Positions 8,795 through 17,783 are shown, numbered from the stretch's first letter. The stretch: 64,000 nt of DNA from Dehalococcoidia bacterium UBA2158 (GCA_002328185.1 DCWQ01000033.1:61285-125284), one strand, 5' to 3'. The notes: generated by a model from the letters alone, not told the origin. A program made the numbers and translations.

Positions 8795-9421
8795 ATGGAC
8801 ACGCCGATCTTGCTGGCCACCGGGAACAGCGACAAGCAGAACGCCTTCCGGTCGTTGTTGGAGGGCCTTCCCCTTCACCCAGCCACGCCTGCTGAACTTG
8901 GCATCACCGCTTCGATCCAGGAAGATGGCGACACCCACGAAGCAATTGCCGTAGAGAAAGCCGTCGAATGGTCCAAGGCCGGTTCTATGCTGGCCATCGC
9001 CTCCGACGGCGGCCTGGTCGTCCCTACTCTAGGTCCCGCTTGGCAGAGCCGCCACACCCGCCGGTTCGCCGGCCCAGACGTAGATGATGCCCAGCGAGTG
9101 GATCGGTTGCTGGAACTCATGGAGCCACACACAGGGGTCGCTAGAACTGCATCCTGGGTCGAGGCGCTGGCGGTGGCATACAAGGGTCGCCCAGTGGCTT
9201 CCTGGGAGCTTCTGGGGGCTACCGGGGAGATCTCAAAGGCCCGCCAACCGGGCCCGGTTCCCGAATTCTGGGCCTTCACCGTCTGGGATTTTCCTCAGTA
9301 CGGCAAGACCTACAACCAATTGACACCTCAGGAATTGGAATCCCTAAACGACCATTGGGCTCGGCTGGGCCAACTGGTCCGACGCTTCTTCCAATCCATT
9401 TTCGTTCCTCCATTGGACTAG
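8795..9421 (+). CDS. HAM1/RdgB-like nucleotide pyrophosphatase, divergent
   Basis: A 208-residue protein. The N-terminal P-loop-like segment LLATGNSDKQN matches the T-G-N-x-x-K motif of ITPase/RdgB enzymes, and residues 41-56 match the family's acidic helix. The usual D-D-S-G-L-x-V segment is SDGGLVVPTLG (70-80), and the S-A-R-Y-A-G segment is replaced by SRHTRRFAG. These changes affect substrate-contact residues, so a specificity other than ITP/XTP is possible. Family assignment is fairly sure; function is not. It is probably co-transcribed with the cyclase. Confidence 0.65.
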   Translation: MDTPILLATGNSDKQNAFRSLLEGLPLHPATPAELGITASIQEDGDTHEAIAVEKAVEWSKAGSMLAIASDGGLVVPTLGPAWQSRHTRRFAGPDVDDAQRVDRLLELMEPHTGVARTASWVEALAVAYKGRPVASWELLGATGEISKARQPGPVPEFWAFTVWDFPQYGKTYNQLTPQELESLNDHWARLGQLVRRFFQSIFVPPLD

Positions 9422-9529
9422 CCCGTTAAATAAATCCGGCTGTGCCGGCGGTGGTGCCGTTATCTGCTTTGGGATACAATTATCTCTTGCTGTGCCTAGC
9501 CAGGCATCACATGCTATCTACCGGAGACC

Positions 9530-10525
9530 GTGACCATCTTGACAACCGCCGGAAAACCCGCCCGGAAGACCCCTAAGAAGACCGGCCAGGACGACGGCGT
9601 GTACCAAGCCCCCGAGTCCATCGAAGACGTGCAGAAACTGCTGCGCAACCAGGTCTACATCTCAGACCGTGCGTTGGCGGTGCCCATATTCCTGGCGATG
9701 AAGCTGCAACGGCCCCTGTTCTTGGAAGGTGAAGCCGGGGTCGGCAAGACCGAGATCGCCCGCGCCCTGGCCAATGGCCTGGGGACCAAGCTGATCCGAC
9801 TCCAGTGCTACGAGGGCCTGGACATCAACCAGGCGGTGTACGAGTGGAACCACACTCGCCAGGTGTTGGAGATCCGCCTGATGGAAGCGTCGGGCGACGT
9901 CGACCGGGAAGCCGCCAACGCTGACCTGTTCAGCGAGAAGTTCCTGGTCAAACGCCCGCTGCTCCAGGCCATCGACGAGGCTGAAGAGAAACCGCCGGTG
10001 CTCTTGATCGACGAGCTTGACCGCTCCGACGAAGAATTCGAAGGGTTCTTACTAGAACTGCTGGCCGACTACCAGATCACCATCCCCGAGTTGGGCACCT
10101 TCAAGGCGAAGCACCCGCCCATCGTCATCGTCACCTCCAACCGCACGCGGGAGATACACGACGCCCTGAAGCGCCGCTGCCTCTACTACTGGGTTGACTA
10201 TCCCGACTACCAGAAAGAACTTCAGATCATCACCGCGCGTATCCCCGACGCTCCCAGGAAGCTAGCCGAGCAGGTGACCGCCTTCATCCAGGAGATGCGG
10301 CAGACCGAGCTATTCAAGATTCCGGGAGTGTCTGAGACCCTGGACTGGCTGTCGGCCCTGCTGGCCATGAATCAGACCGAGCTGGACCCCTCGGTTATCG
10401 ACGATACCCTGGGCATGATGCTCAAGTACCAAGACGATATCGAGTCGGTGAAGGGCGAGCCGGTGCGGGCGATGTTGGAACGTTCCAAAAACCGCGGCCC
10501 ACGCCATGGCGGCCGCCGCGGGTGA
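9530..10525 (+). CDS. MoxR-type AAA+ ATPase
   Basis: A 331-residue protein starting with GTG. Walker A is GEAGVGKT (67-74) and Walker B is VLLIDELDR (D161, E162), in the compact MoxR/CoxD architecture. MoxR ATPases act as chaperones that insert cofactors or activate partner complexes, working with von Willebrand A proteins. The next gene, 12 bases downstream, is such a VWA protein, so the two form a MoxR-VWA pair like CoxD-CoxE. No CO dehydrogenase or other metalloenzyme subunits are next to them, so the client is unknown. Confidence 0.85.
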   Translation: MTILTTAGKPARKTPKKTGQDDGVYQAPESIEDVQKLLRNQVYISDRALAVPIFLAMKLQRPLFLEGEAGVGKTEIARALANGLGTKLIRLQCYEGLDINQAVYEWNHTRQVLEIRLMEASGDVDREAANADLFSEKFLVKRPLLQAIDEAEEKPPVLLIDELDRSDEEFEGFLLELLADYQITIPELGTFKAKHPPIVIVTSNRTREIHDALKRRCLYYWVDYPDYQKELQIITARIPDAPRKLAEQVTAFIQEMRQTELFKIPGVSETLDWLSALLAMNQTELDPSVIDDTLGMMLKYQDDIESVKGEPVRAMLERSKNRGPRHGGRRG

Positions 10526-10537
10526 TTTAGGAAAACC

Positions 10538-11863
10538 ATGCCTGGCCCCATACCAATCACCCCCAATGACGCTGGCCCCGACGGCCATATCCTGCACAGT
10601 GTCACACTGTTCGGCGAGATGCTGCGCCGGGTCGGGCTGGAGATCGGATCGGGAAACATGCTGGACGTGGTCCGTGCCACCGACCACGTCTCCATCGGAA
10701 AGAAGGGGGAATTCTACCAAGCCGCCCGCAGCATCCTAGTGCACCGCAAGCAGGACCTGCCCATCTTCGACGAGGCTTTCCAGGTGTTTTGGCGCAAGCC
10801 CTCCGACCGCACCACCACCATGGATTTGCGCTCTCTAGGCGAACAGAAGCGCTTCAAGAAACCTCAGGTGAGCGCGGGCCGCGACGATGAGCCCGAGGGC
10901 GCAGGGACTCTGCAAGGCGACCCGGACGACGATTCTGTACAGAACGTTGACCTCAACCGCACCTACAGCGCCGTGGAAGTTTTTAGGCAGAAGGATTTCT
11001 CCGAGTTCACCTCCCTGGAGATGGCCGACGCCCGACACATGATGGCCAGCCTGACCTTGGACCTGGGACAACGTCGCACCCGCCGCCTGGAGCCTGGCCG
11101 GTCTGGGCCGTTGGACATGCGCCGGACCATGCGCCGGAGCCTGAAATACGGCGGCGAATTCCTGGACCTGGCCCACAAGTCCCGCAAGGACAAACCTCGC
11201 TCCTTGGTGCTGCTCTGCGATGTCAGCGGTTCCATGGAGCGTTACACCCGGATGCTCCTCCAGTTTATACATGCCCTTGCCGGAGGCTTCGACCAGACAG
11301 AGGCGTTCTTGTTCGCCACGCGCCTGACCCGCATCACCCGCAACTTGAAATACCGGAGCGTCGACCAGGCCATCGACGAGGTCTCGAAAGCGGTGCCCGA
11401 CTGGGCCGGCGGGACACGCATCGGCGACGCGGTGAAGACATTCAACTACCAATGGCTGCGCCGCGTGCTAAGGGGCCAGGCGGTGGTTTTGATCATCTCC
11501 GACGGCTGGGACCGGGGCGACCCCGAGTTGCTAGCCGGTGAGACCTCCCGCCTGCAGCGCAGTTGCCACCGGCTTGTCTGGCTGAACCCACTCCTGGGCT
11601 CGCCCAGCTACCAACCGCTGACCCAGGGCATGAAAGCCGCGTTGCCCTACGTCGACGACTTTCTGCCTGTGCACAACCTGAACAGTCTCGAATCACTGGC
11701 CCAACACCTAAGTAGCCTGAGCCCAGACCGCACACTGGGACAGGCTTACCGTCAACCGGTCCCCGAAGAGGCTGAACCGGAGCCTGTCGTGGCCGCCGAC
11801 CGTCCCATTGACCGGTTGAAACTGCCCACCTTCCAGCATCCAAAGTGGGGCAAGGGAGACTAG
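10538..11863 (+). CDS. VWA-domain protein, CoxE-like
   Basis: A 441-residue protein. An N-terminal helical region precedes a linker rich in acidic residues (about 110-140), then a basic stretch, and then the VWA domain starting with VLLCDVSGSMERY. The MIDAS metal site D-x-S-x-S is intact (D228, S230, S232). Such CoxE-type proteins work with the MoxR ATPase encoded immediately upstream in maturing a metalloenzyme, for example inserting copper or sulfur in CO dehydrogenase. Here that role is inference from the pair; the client is missing from the window. Confidence 0.8.
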   Translation: MPGPIPITPNDAGPDGHILHSVTLFGEMLRRVGLEIGSGNMLDVVRATDHVSIGKKGEFYQAARSILVHRKQDLPIFDEAFQVFWRKPSDRTTTMDLRSLGEQKRFKKPQVSAGRDDEPEGAGTLQGDPDDDSVQNVDLNRTYSAVEVFRQKDFSEFTSLEMADARHMMASLTLDLGQRRTRRLEPGRSGPLDMRRTMRRSLKYGGEFLDLAHKSRKDKPRSLVLLCDVSGSMERYTRMLLQFIHALAGGFDQTEAFLFATRLTRITRNLKYRSVDQAIDEVSKAVPDWAGGTRIGDAVKTFNYQWLRRVLRGQAVVLIISDGWDRGDPELLAGETSRLQRSCHRLVWLNPLLGSPSYQPLTQGMKAALPYVDDFLPVHNLNSLESLAQHLSSLSPDRTLGQAYRQPVPEEAEPEPVVAADRPIDRLKLPTFQHPKWGKGD

Positions 11864-11960
11864 TCCTTTTAGGCAGTCTTTCTCTTACCAAATGCTTTTA
11901 GCCGATCTGAGATACGTGTAAGATACCGGCAACCTGCTTCCGGTTGGACAGATAGTCGAT

Positions 11961-12330
11961 ATGACGAGTCAGGCCGGTCAGACATTCATTGGCCGCCAAC
12001 CTGAAATGGCGGCGCTAACCGCTGCCTTAGACGGCGCTCTCTCCGACTAGGGAAGGGTGGTCATGCTGGCCGGTACCCGGGCTTCGGCAAAACCCGCACC
12101 GCCCAAGAACTGGCGTCCCACGCTGAATCCCTTGGCGCCCGTGTGTTGTGGGGTTGGTGCTACGGGCGAAAGGCGCGCCGCCCTATTGGCCTTGGGTCCG
12201 TTGGACACAATCTGCCACCTGTTGAGGGATGCCAATCGAGATCTCCATGACCCCGACAACCCCGACCGTCACCCGAGTCGCTAGGGTCTCCAGGACAATG
12301 CGGCGGTCTCCGGGGAGGCTGTGTCCAACC
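11961..12330 (+). pseudogene. Remnant of an AAA_16 / MalT-like ATPase regulator
   Basis: ATG 11961 opens a reading frame beginning MTSQAGQTFIGRQPEMAALT that stops at TAG 12048-12050. The same frame then continues GRVVMLAG. After a frameshift near 12077 it resumes as GFGKTRTAQELASHAESL and LGARVLWGWCYG, and after another shift YWPWVRWTQ. These are the entry strand, Walker A and the W-G-x-C...P-Y-W-P-W segments of the large AAA_16 ATPase regulators (MalT/guanylate-cyclase-like) common in Chloroflexota. The remaining domains are gone; beyond about 12330 nothing is recognisable. It is a dead N-terminal fragment about 330 bases long. The right edge is approximate. Confidence 0.75.
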
Positions 12331-12396
12331 GGTCACACATATGCTCTCTCAGGGCTTTCAAGAAGGCCCGATAACACCCATTTCTGAAGACGTACC

Positions 12397-13113
12397 CTAA
12401 CGGTTAAGAATAATCGGCCGTGCCACCAAGACCACCCCGAAAGACAACCCGGCCAAGATTCCCCCGGCGATGGCGTCCAAGATGAAATGGTTGCCGGTCA
12501 GCACGATAGCGAAGAAGGTCAGCACTGGGTACAGCAGTCCGATGAAACGGCACAAGCCCGGAAACGACCTCCAGAACAGCACTCCCATAATCACAGTCCA
12601 ACTGAAGTGAAGGCTCGGCATCGCTGCCGAGATGTTGTAGTAAGAGGCCATGCCCTCGCTGCCGTAGGACTTGGGCCCAAATTCTTGGATGCTGTCCAAC
12701 AACTCGACGCTGGGGATGGCAAATGGCGAGGCCACAGGAAAAATCATGAAAGTGATCAATGCCCCGGTCAGATTGATGAACACCACTGTCCGGTAGAAGT
12801 TGTAGTCATGGCGCTTCTTGACGAACAGTATGAAGGCGGCCAGCAGGATCACGGGCCAATAGGTGATGATGTACACCCAGTTCATCGTCACCACCAACGC
12901 TTCCAAATTATCCAACGCCCAGGACTGCCAGCCAGGCTCCCAGAGGAACCCCAAGTCACGCTGCAAGGAGGCGACTTTCTCTCCGTTGACCAAGCCCTCG
13001 GCGCGGGTGTCGGAATGGACCAGACCCTTGGTGAGCACGTAGACAAAATACGCACCCATATACAGGGAGATTTCACGGATTGCCGCGCCGTTATGCCGAA
13101 TGAAAGCGTTCAC
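12397..13113 (-). CDS. PAP2-superfamily membrane phosphatase / AUR1-like transferase (copy 1)
   Basis: A 238-residue protein with about six membrane helices. The C-terminal half holds the PAP2 signatures in the AUR1/IPC-synthase-like form: AAMPSLHFSW (motif 2 with catalytic His) and TGNHFILDAIAG (motif 3 with His and Asp). The N-terminal phosphatase motif 1 is not obvious, as usual for this branch. Likely roles are lipid phosphate transfer or hydrolysis at the outer face of the membrane. It lies in tandem with a paralogue immediately upstream on the same strand. Confidence 0.75.
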   Translation of the reverse strand: MNAFIRHNGAAIREISLYMGAYFVYVLTKGLVHSDTRAEGLVNGEKVASLQRDLGFLWEPGWQSWALDNLEALVVTMNWVYIITYWPVILLAAFILFVKKRHDYNFYRTVVFINLTGALITFMIFPVASPFAIPSVELLDSIQEFGPKSYGSEGMASYYNISAAMPSLHFSWTVIMGVLFWRSFPGLCRFIGLLYPVLTFFAIVLTGNHFILDAIAGGILAGLSFGVVLVARPIILNR

Positions 13114-13191
13114 TCTGGCTTAGGACCGGCCTGGTGGAATCGGCCAAAGGTGGCTGTCTGTCGACCAGATTCCCATCTTCCCCGTCGGATC

Positions 13192-13974
13192 TCACACCTC
13201 GCCAGGCTTCGCCCGCGCCTTAGAGAGAATGACAGGCACAAAAAACCGTCGGCGGAACCCGAGTTCCATGGCCAAGAAAGAAGCCATGATCAGCAGTCCT
13301 CCACCAATGGCATCCATGATGAAATGATTACCCGTGATGGTGATGGCGAATAGGGTCATGATCGGGTATACCACCCCAAAGACCTTGACCAATCTACTGT
13401 TCGTCCCCAGGAAGATGATGCCGAACATGACCGTCCAGCCGAAGTGCAAGCTGGGCATGGCCGCGTAGGCGTTGTAGTAGTTGGTGAACTCCCGGCTGGC
13501 GTATCCCGACGGGCCGAAGATATTGATCGTGTCCACGAAATGTTCGGCTATCATCCGGGGCGGCGCCAGCGGGAACAACATGAATCCCACCAAGGCGATC
13601 AAGAAGCTGAGCAGGACGACGTTCCGGTAATATTTGTAGCGGGCGCGGTTGGTGAAATACAGGACGATCGACGCGGTCAGGACGATGGGAAAGAAGGTGA
13701 CTATATACGCCCAGTTGAAGAAAATGACCAGCGACTTGGCGCTTTCGATAGCCCAAGACTGCCATACCGGTTCCCAGAAGAACCCGGTGCTCTTCTCAAA
13801 GTCGATCACTCGGCGGGCGTTGGCCAGGGCCGTGCCCTGGAAGTCGGAGAAGACCAGCGCGCGGGAGTACATATAGATGAAATACGCGCCCACAACAATC
13901 CCTATCTCCCTCAGGTGAGGGAGCATTAAGCGAGACTGCGAAATATGAGGAACGTCACTTTTTATGGAAGCCAT
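13192..13974 (-). CDS. PAP2-superfamily membrane phosphatase / AUR1-like transferase (copy 2)
   Basis: A 260-residue protein if it starts at ATG 13974 (MASIKSDVPHIS); the frame is open to an ATG at 14034. It is a diverged tandem paralogue of the gene at 12397: both share FVEWEPxWQSWA-like and NWxYIxTxxPxxL segments, a Y-Y-N-x-x-A-A-M-P-S-L-H-F-x-W motif and TGNHFIMDAIGG. About six membrane helices are visible. Both catalytic motifs are intact in both copies, so the duplication seems functional, perhaps with different head-group specificity. It is followed by copy 1 after 78 bases. Confidence 0.75.
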   Translation of the reverse strand: MASIKSDVPHISQSRLMLPHLREIGIVVGAYFIYMYSRALVFSDFQGTALANARRVIDFEKSTGFFWEPVWQSWAIESAKSLVIFFNWAYIVTFFPIVLTASIVLYFTNRARYKYYRNVVLLSFLIALVGFMLFPLAPPRMIAEHFVDTINIFGPSGYASREFTNYYNAYAAMPSLHFGWTVMFGIIFLGTNSRLVKVFGVVYPIMTLFAITITGNHFIMDAIGGGLLIMASFLAMELGFRRRFFVPVILSKARAKPGEV

Positions 13975-14155
13975 TATCAGGCTCTTTCGATGACCGCTTG
14001 TGTCTAGGTCCGGTGGGGCATTCACACCGCCCATAACTCGTGATTCATCCTACTTTGATGCGCCGGTGGCGAAGAAGATGTCCTCGTCCGACACAATATT
14101 AATTAGAATTTTGACAGAGATCCCCTGATTTTCCCAGACCTTTAGATTCCGAAAA

Positions 14156-15460
14156 TCAGACCGGTTCTTCGGCTATAGTCTCGGAAACATCGACGGTATG
14201 CCCGTTTTTCGAGGCGACTATCCCTTCAGGACCAAGCACCGTACTCTCGCTTTTTGCCCCGTTTCCGTTGCCTGATTTGGCCCCGTTCAACTGGAACACG
14301 ACCGGTTCAGCATGAATGCCCAAGGGTTCCCGGCTCCGCGCCGCACTGCTGCCGAGGTACACGCTGCAATCCAGGCACCCAACCCACTCTCCGGGAACGA
14401 AGTCCTTGTTGAACAGTCCACGGGCGGTGGTGTATTTTTCGTTGTTCCAGACCTCTTTCACTGAAGACTCGTTGAGGTCGCCGAAATCCTGGGCCTTGTC
14501 GGTGAGATAGCAGCAGGGAGCGAACCCACCGTCCCAGTTGACCACTGCGGAACGCCACAGTCGCCAGCAGACATTGCGGTCCTCTTGATAGGGCTTGTAG
14601 AACGGGTCTTCTCTCAGGTATTCCGGATGCTGGCGAGGCAACCAGCGCTCAGCCAGTGCCAGGTCATCTTCACCGTGGGGGAAGTCCACCTTTTTGAACA
14701 CCAAGGAATCGAACCCCAGCATCCCAGCCAGTTCGCGGGCCTCGTCCAATTGGTGTTCATTCTGCTGCATGACGATGAATTGCCATTCGATGTACGGGGT
14801 CTTCGAGCCCAATCTACGTTTCGTTTCGCCCAAGAGCCGCAGGTTGTCAAGCACCCGGTCCAGATGACCGGTCACCCTGTAGATCTCATAAACGTCTTGG
14901 GTCACCCCGTCCAAAGAAACGATCAACACGTCGAGCCCTGACTTGACCACCTGATCCGCCATCTCAGGAGTCAGGGGCTTATTCAAGTTGGAGCTTATGA
15001 TCGTGGCGATCTTCTGCTTGTGAGCGTACTCGATATACTCATGGATCCGTTGGTTCAAGAACGGCTCACCCCAGCTGTAGAGCGTGAGCCACACGCAACA
15101 ATGCTTTATCTGGTCCACGGTCTCGGTGAACAATTCATAGTTCATCACGCCCTGGTCCCGGTGGATCGTGCCCTTGCCGGTGTGGCAAAGAGGGCATTTC
15201 AGTTGGCAGATATTGGTGGTGTCGATCTCCCATTCGTAGGGAGACCCAGACACTACACTCCGGCCGATTCGAATCTGGAACTCAACGCGAATCACGTTCC
15301 AAAACTTGCGCCAACTGAAGTACCGGGTGGCCAGCCAGAACCGTTGATCACGTCGGCCGTCAGGCACCGACCTAATCACACCGCCGTTGGTCTGCAACCA
15401 ACGCCCACCAACGTATACGACTGTCTTGAGGATCCAAAAGACGGGGTTGTATCGGACCAT
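14156..15460 (-). CDS. Radical SAM protein with SPASM-type C-terminus
   Basis: A 434-residue protein. The radical SAM cluster motif is NICQLKCPLCHTG (C85, C89, C92). The C-terminal region has extra cysteines (FAPCCYLTDKA and WVGCLDCSVYLGS) placed like a SPASM auxiliary Fe-S domain. The last 50 residues are a low-complexity Gly/Asn/Ser tail. SPASM radical SAM proteins modify peptides, sugars or lipids. No precursor peptide or substrate gene is adjacent; the downstream neighbours are the PAP2 pair, so a lipid head-group role is conceivable but unproven. Confidence 0.8.
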   Translation of the reverse strand: MVRYNPVFWILKTVVYVGGRWLQTNGGVIRSVPDGRRDQRFWLATRYFSWRKFWNVIRVEFQIRIGRSVVSGSPYEWEIDTTNICQLKCPLCHTGKGTIHRDQGVMNYELFTETVDQIKHCCVWLTLYSWGEPFLNQRIHEYIEYAHKQKIATIISSNLNKPLTPEMADQVVKSGLDVLIVSLDGVTQDVYEIYRVTGHLDRVLDNLRLLGETKRRLGSKTPYIEWQFIVMQQNEHQLDEARELAGMLGFDSLVFKKVDFPHGEDDLALAERWLPRQHPEYLREDPFYKPYQEDRNVCWRLWRSAVVNWDGGFAPCCYLTDKAQDFGDLNESSVKEVWNNEKYTTARGLFNKDFVPGEWVGCLDCSVYLGSSAARSREPLGIHAEPVVFQLNGAKSGNGNGAKSESTVLGPEGIVASKNGHTVDVSETIAEEPV

Positions 15461-15780
15461 CGTTTATCCGGTCAAAGCCGATTCTGGCCGAGGTCTCAGA
15501 ACAGGCTGTATTAGTCTAAGAACTACTGGTATATTCCGCAGTTTTAGGGCTTGGCTGCCAGGCCTACAAGCCAATAATACTCTCGGCGTAAGTCGCCCTT
15601 CAACCAAATCTAGGAAAAACTAAAGCGTAAATCCGCATTTCAGAGTCTCGATCAGCAGGCCGCCAAATTGACTCGGTTCAAAGGGGCGGGGTATCCTAGT
15701 CACACGCCCAACCAACCACTTCTGATGCACAGAACGGGCCAATCGGTTTAAGAGATGTTCAAAGGGCCCAGGAGCCAAGA
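15461..15780. other. Intergenic region, 320 bases
   Basis: This lies between the divergent radical SAM gene and the gluconate-dehydrogenase-like gene and should hold both promoters. No RNA gene, repeat or small coding frame with a ribosome site was recognised. A ribosome-site-like AGGAG sits just before the TTG at 15781. Confidence 0.4.
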
Positions 15781-16245
15781 TTGAGCGACACAAAACGAGT
15801 TTTCTCTCAGGCCCAGCGTTCGTTGCTGACCTGCGTGATCAACCGGATCATTCCTCCCAAAGACAATATGCCGGGCGCCGGCAGCTTGGGGATCGCGGGT
15901 TTCATCGAGAATGTAGCCGCCAATACCACCAGTTTGACCCGCTTGTTCAACGAAGGACTGGCCCAGATCGCCGTGGCCGCCGGCCCGGACTTTACCAGCG
16001 CTTTCGAGAGCCTCTCCGACACCGCCAAAGACGACCTGCTACGCTCCATCGAGGCGGTGAACCCCGCGTTCTTCGACCAGTTGGTTCTCCAGACCTATAA
16101 CGGCTATTACACCAACCCAGAGGTGTTCAAGCTCATCGGCTACGAGTTACCAAAGCTGGCCCCGCCGGGCGCCCACCCGGCGTTGTTGGATGAATCGTTG
16201 CTGGACCATCAGCGCAACCGAGAGCCCTTCTGGAAAAAGGTCTGA
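15781..16245 (+). CDS. Gluconate 2-dehydrogenase subunit 3-like protein
   Basis: A 154-residue protein starting with TTG behind CAGGAG. The opening FSQAQRSLLTCVINRIIPPK and the PGAGSLGIAGFIE segment match the small subunit-3 family that partners GMC-type dehydrogenases (gluconate or sorbitol dehydrogenase complexes). No Tat signal is visible, whereas many members carry one, and no large GMC subunit or cytochrome lies nearby, so it is an orphan here. The next gene is phoU, 74 bases downstream on the same strand, probably an unrelated neighbour. Confidence 0.65.
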   Translation: MSDTKRVFSQAQRSLLTCVINRIIPPKDNMPGAGSLGIAGFIENVAANTTSLTRLFNEGLAQIAVAAGPDFTSAFESLSDTAKDDLLRSIEAVNPAFFDQLVLQTYNGYYTNPEVFKLIGYELPKLAPPGAHPALLDESLLDHQRNREPFWKKV

Positions 16246-16319
16246 TTCAGGTAGACCTGCCCGGCCTGACTTTTCCCATCCCGGCTTTTACCCGTCCCGG
16301 TTTTTATGGGAGGCAAGCG

Positions 16320-16985
16320 ATGCCCAGGGAAGATTTCGACCTAAAACTGAATCAGCTTCAAGGAGAGGTGGAGACCCTGGCCCAGATCGTGGCCAAATCC
16401 ATCAACCGGGCCGTCGACGCGCTGAAACGGCGAGACCTGGTCGCTTCTCAGGAGGTCATCAACGACGACGACTACATCGACCACAAGCGGTTCGAGATCG
16501 AAGAACGCTGCGCTGACATGATCGCCACGCAGCAGCCCATGGCCGGTGATCTCAGGGCCATCATCGCGTTGTTGCACATAGTTGTGGAACTTGAGCGGAT
16601 GGGTGATTACGCCGAGGGGATCGCCAAGATAAGCATCTCCATGGGAAACATGCCGCCGCTGAAACCCCTCATCGACATCCCGCGCATGGCCGAAAAAGCC
16701 ACCGTCATGCTGAACGACAGCATCGATTCATTGTTGAACCGTGACATGGTTAAAGCCAATGCGGTCTGTCAGGCTGACGACGAGGTCGACGAACTCTACA
16801 ACCAGGTCTACCGGGAACTACTTTTGTTCATGGTCCAAGACCCGGAAACGATCCAGCGGGCCACCTATCTGCTGTGGGTCGCCCACGACCTGGAACGCAT
16901 CGCCGACCGGGCCACCAACATCGCCGAGCGGGTGATCTTCCTGGTGACCGGCAAGTTGGTGGAGATCAACGTCTCCCGGTACTAG
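16320..16985 (+). CDS. phoU: PhoU phosphate-signalling regulator (orphan copy)
   Basis: A 221-residue protein of the usual PhoU length with two three-helix repeats. The signature E/D motifs appear twice, as ELERMGDYAEGI and DLERIADRATNIAE. PhoU links the Pst transporter to the PhoR kinase and to metal binding. This copy is not next to pst genes; a second phoU sits in the pst operon at 34578. The last 15 codons of this gene reappear as a relic at 17559-17603. Confidence 0.9.
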   Translation: MPREDFDLKLNQLQGEVETLAQIVAKSINRAVDALKRRDLVASQEVINDDDYIDHKRFEIEERCADMIATQQPMAGDLRAIIALLHIVVELERMGDYAEGIAKISISMGNMPPLKPLIDIPRMAEKATVMLNDSIDSLLNRDMVKANAVCQADDEVDELYNQVYRELLLFMVQDPETIQRATYLLWVAHDLERIADRATNIAERVIFLVTGKLVEINVSRY

Positions 16986-17060
16986 AGCGGGCGCAAGTAT
17001 ACCTCTGCACCAAGCCTCTGGCCCCTGTCTTTTCCAGACGGTTAGGGTTAGCTGATTTTC

Positions 17061-17516
17061 CTATTCGCGTGAGGGCATATTTGGCAAGTCGGTGCAGAGA
17101 GAAGCGGTAAGCCGCTCTCGCACATGAGGCGGCAGCGCAGTCGGCCGATTGCTCCCATCTAGCCACACCTGCACGGAATGCGAAGCCGCGATCAATGCGT
17201 CGTCATTCTGACGCCAAACTCGATATATCAACTGGAAACTGCTTTGTCCGACAGCGTGCGTTGCCGTCCAGATCGATAGCACATCTCCATAAAAGGAACG
17301 GGCCAGGTAACGACAGGTGTTTTCCGCCAATGCAAAAACATTATCGTCCTGGGGGCTACGCGGGTTCCATAAGCCAAGGCGGGCTAGATGCTCAAGGCGA
17401 GACTGGTGAAAATACTCGAAGTAGACAGCGTTATTTACGTTCCGGTCCGCATCCATATCTCTGGGACGTACGACCAGTGGTGTAACCGTAACGTGAGTGC
17501 AAGGTATATCGGGCAT
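17061..17516 (-). CDS. Acyl-CoA thioesterase, 4HBT / YbgC type
   Basis: A 151-residue single hotdog domain. The N-terminal RDMDADRNVNNAVYFEYFHQ matches the D-x-D-x-x-x-H-V-N-N-x-x-Y-x-x-Y-F active-site region of 4-hydroxybenzoyl-CoA thioesterase/YbgC enzymes, with Asn in place of the first His. A GGAGG site precedes ATG 17516. It lies in reverse orientation between phoU and a relic of the phoU 3' end, which suggests it arrived in, or was copied with, a duplicated segment. Confidence 0.75.
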   Translation of the reverse strand: MPDIPCTHVTVTPLVVRPRDMDADRNVNNAVYFEYFHQSRLEHLARLGLWNPRSPQDDNVFALAENTCRYLARSFYGDVLSIWTATHAVGQSSFQLIYRVWRQNDDALIAASHSVQVWLDGSNRPTALPPHVRERLTASLCTDLPNMPSRE

Positions 17517-17558
17517 TGGGCCTCCTTTCGCGGCCCCAATGTATCATGCGCGGCGGCG

Positions 17559-17603
17559 TTGGTGACCGGCAAGTTGGAAGTGATCAACATCTTCCGGTAC
17601 TAG
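17559..17603 (+). pseudogene. Relic of a duplicated phoU 3' end
   Basis: This 45-base stretch matches the last 15 codons of the phoU gene (16941-16985) at 39 of 45 positions by eye, in frame and including the TAG stop. It reads LVTGKLEVINIFRY against LVTGKLVEINVSRY. Nothing upstream of it resembles the rest of phoU. It is most simply the tail of a former second phoU or the scar of an insertion or duplication involving the thioesterase gene. Confidence 0.7.
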
Positions 17604-17670
17604 CAGATACAAACAGAGGTTGACGTTGTGGTCATCCGCCATCCGCGAACGGGAGACCACACTCCTCCCG

Positions 17671-17696
17671 GTCATCCTGAGCCCATCGAAGGACTC
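17671..17696. repeat. Dispersed intergenic repeat element (CATCCTGAGCC type)
   Basis: The segment GGTCATCCTGAGCCCATC followed by GAAGGACTC resembles short intergenic repeats found in many environmental bacterial genomes (CCTGAGC...TCGAAGGA). Related text recurs at 46097 and 46228. It lies between the phoU relic and a radical SAM gene. The match is from memory of such repeats, not a search. Confidence 0.4.
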
Positions 17697-17783
17697 CGAA
17701 TCTCCGCAACAGCTTTCGTAAGCACCACCATGACGGTGACAATGACCTCGCTTTCTTGACGAGGTATCGGGTTTCCAACGTTA

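Noticed and set aside
12487..13353. Long plus-strand frame of 288 codons
   Set aside because: It is antisense to the two PAP2 genes, whose minus-strand frames carry clear catalytic motifs.
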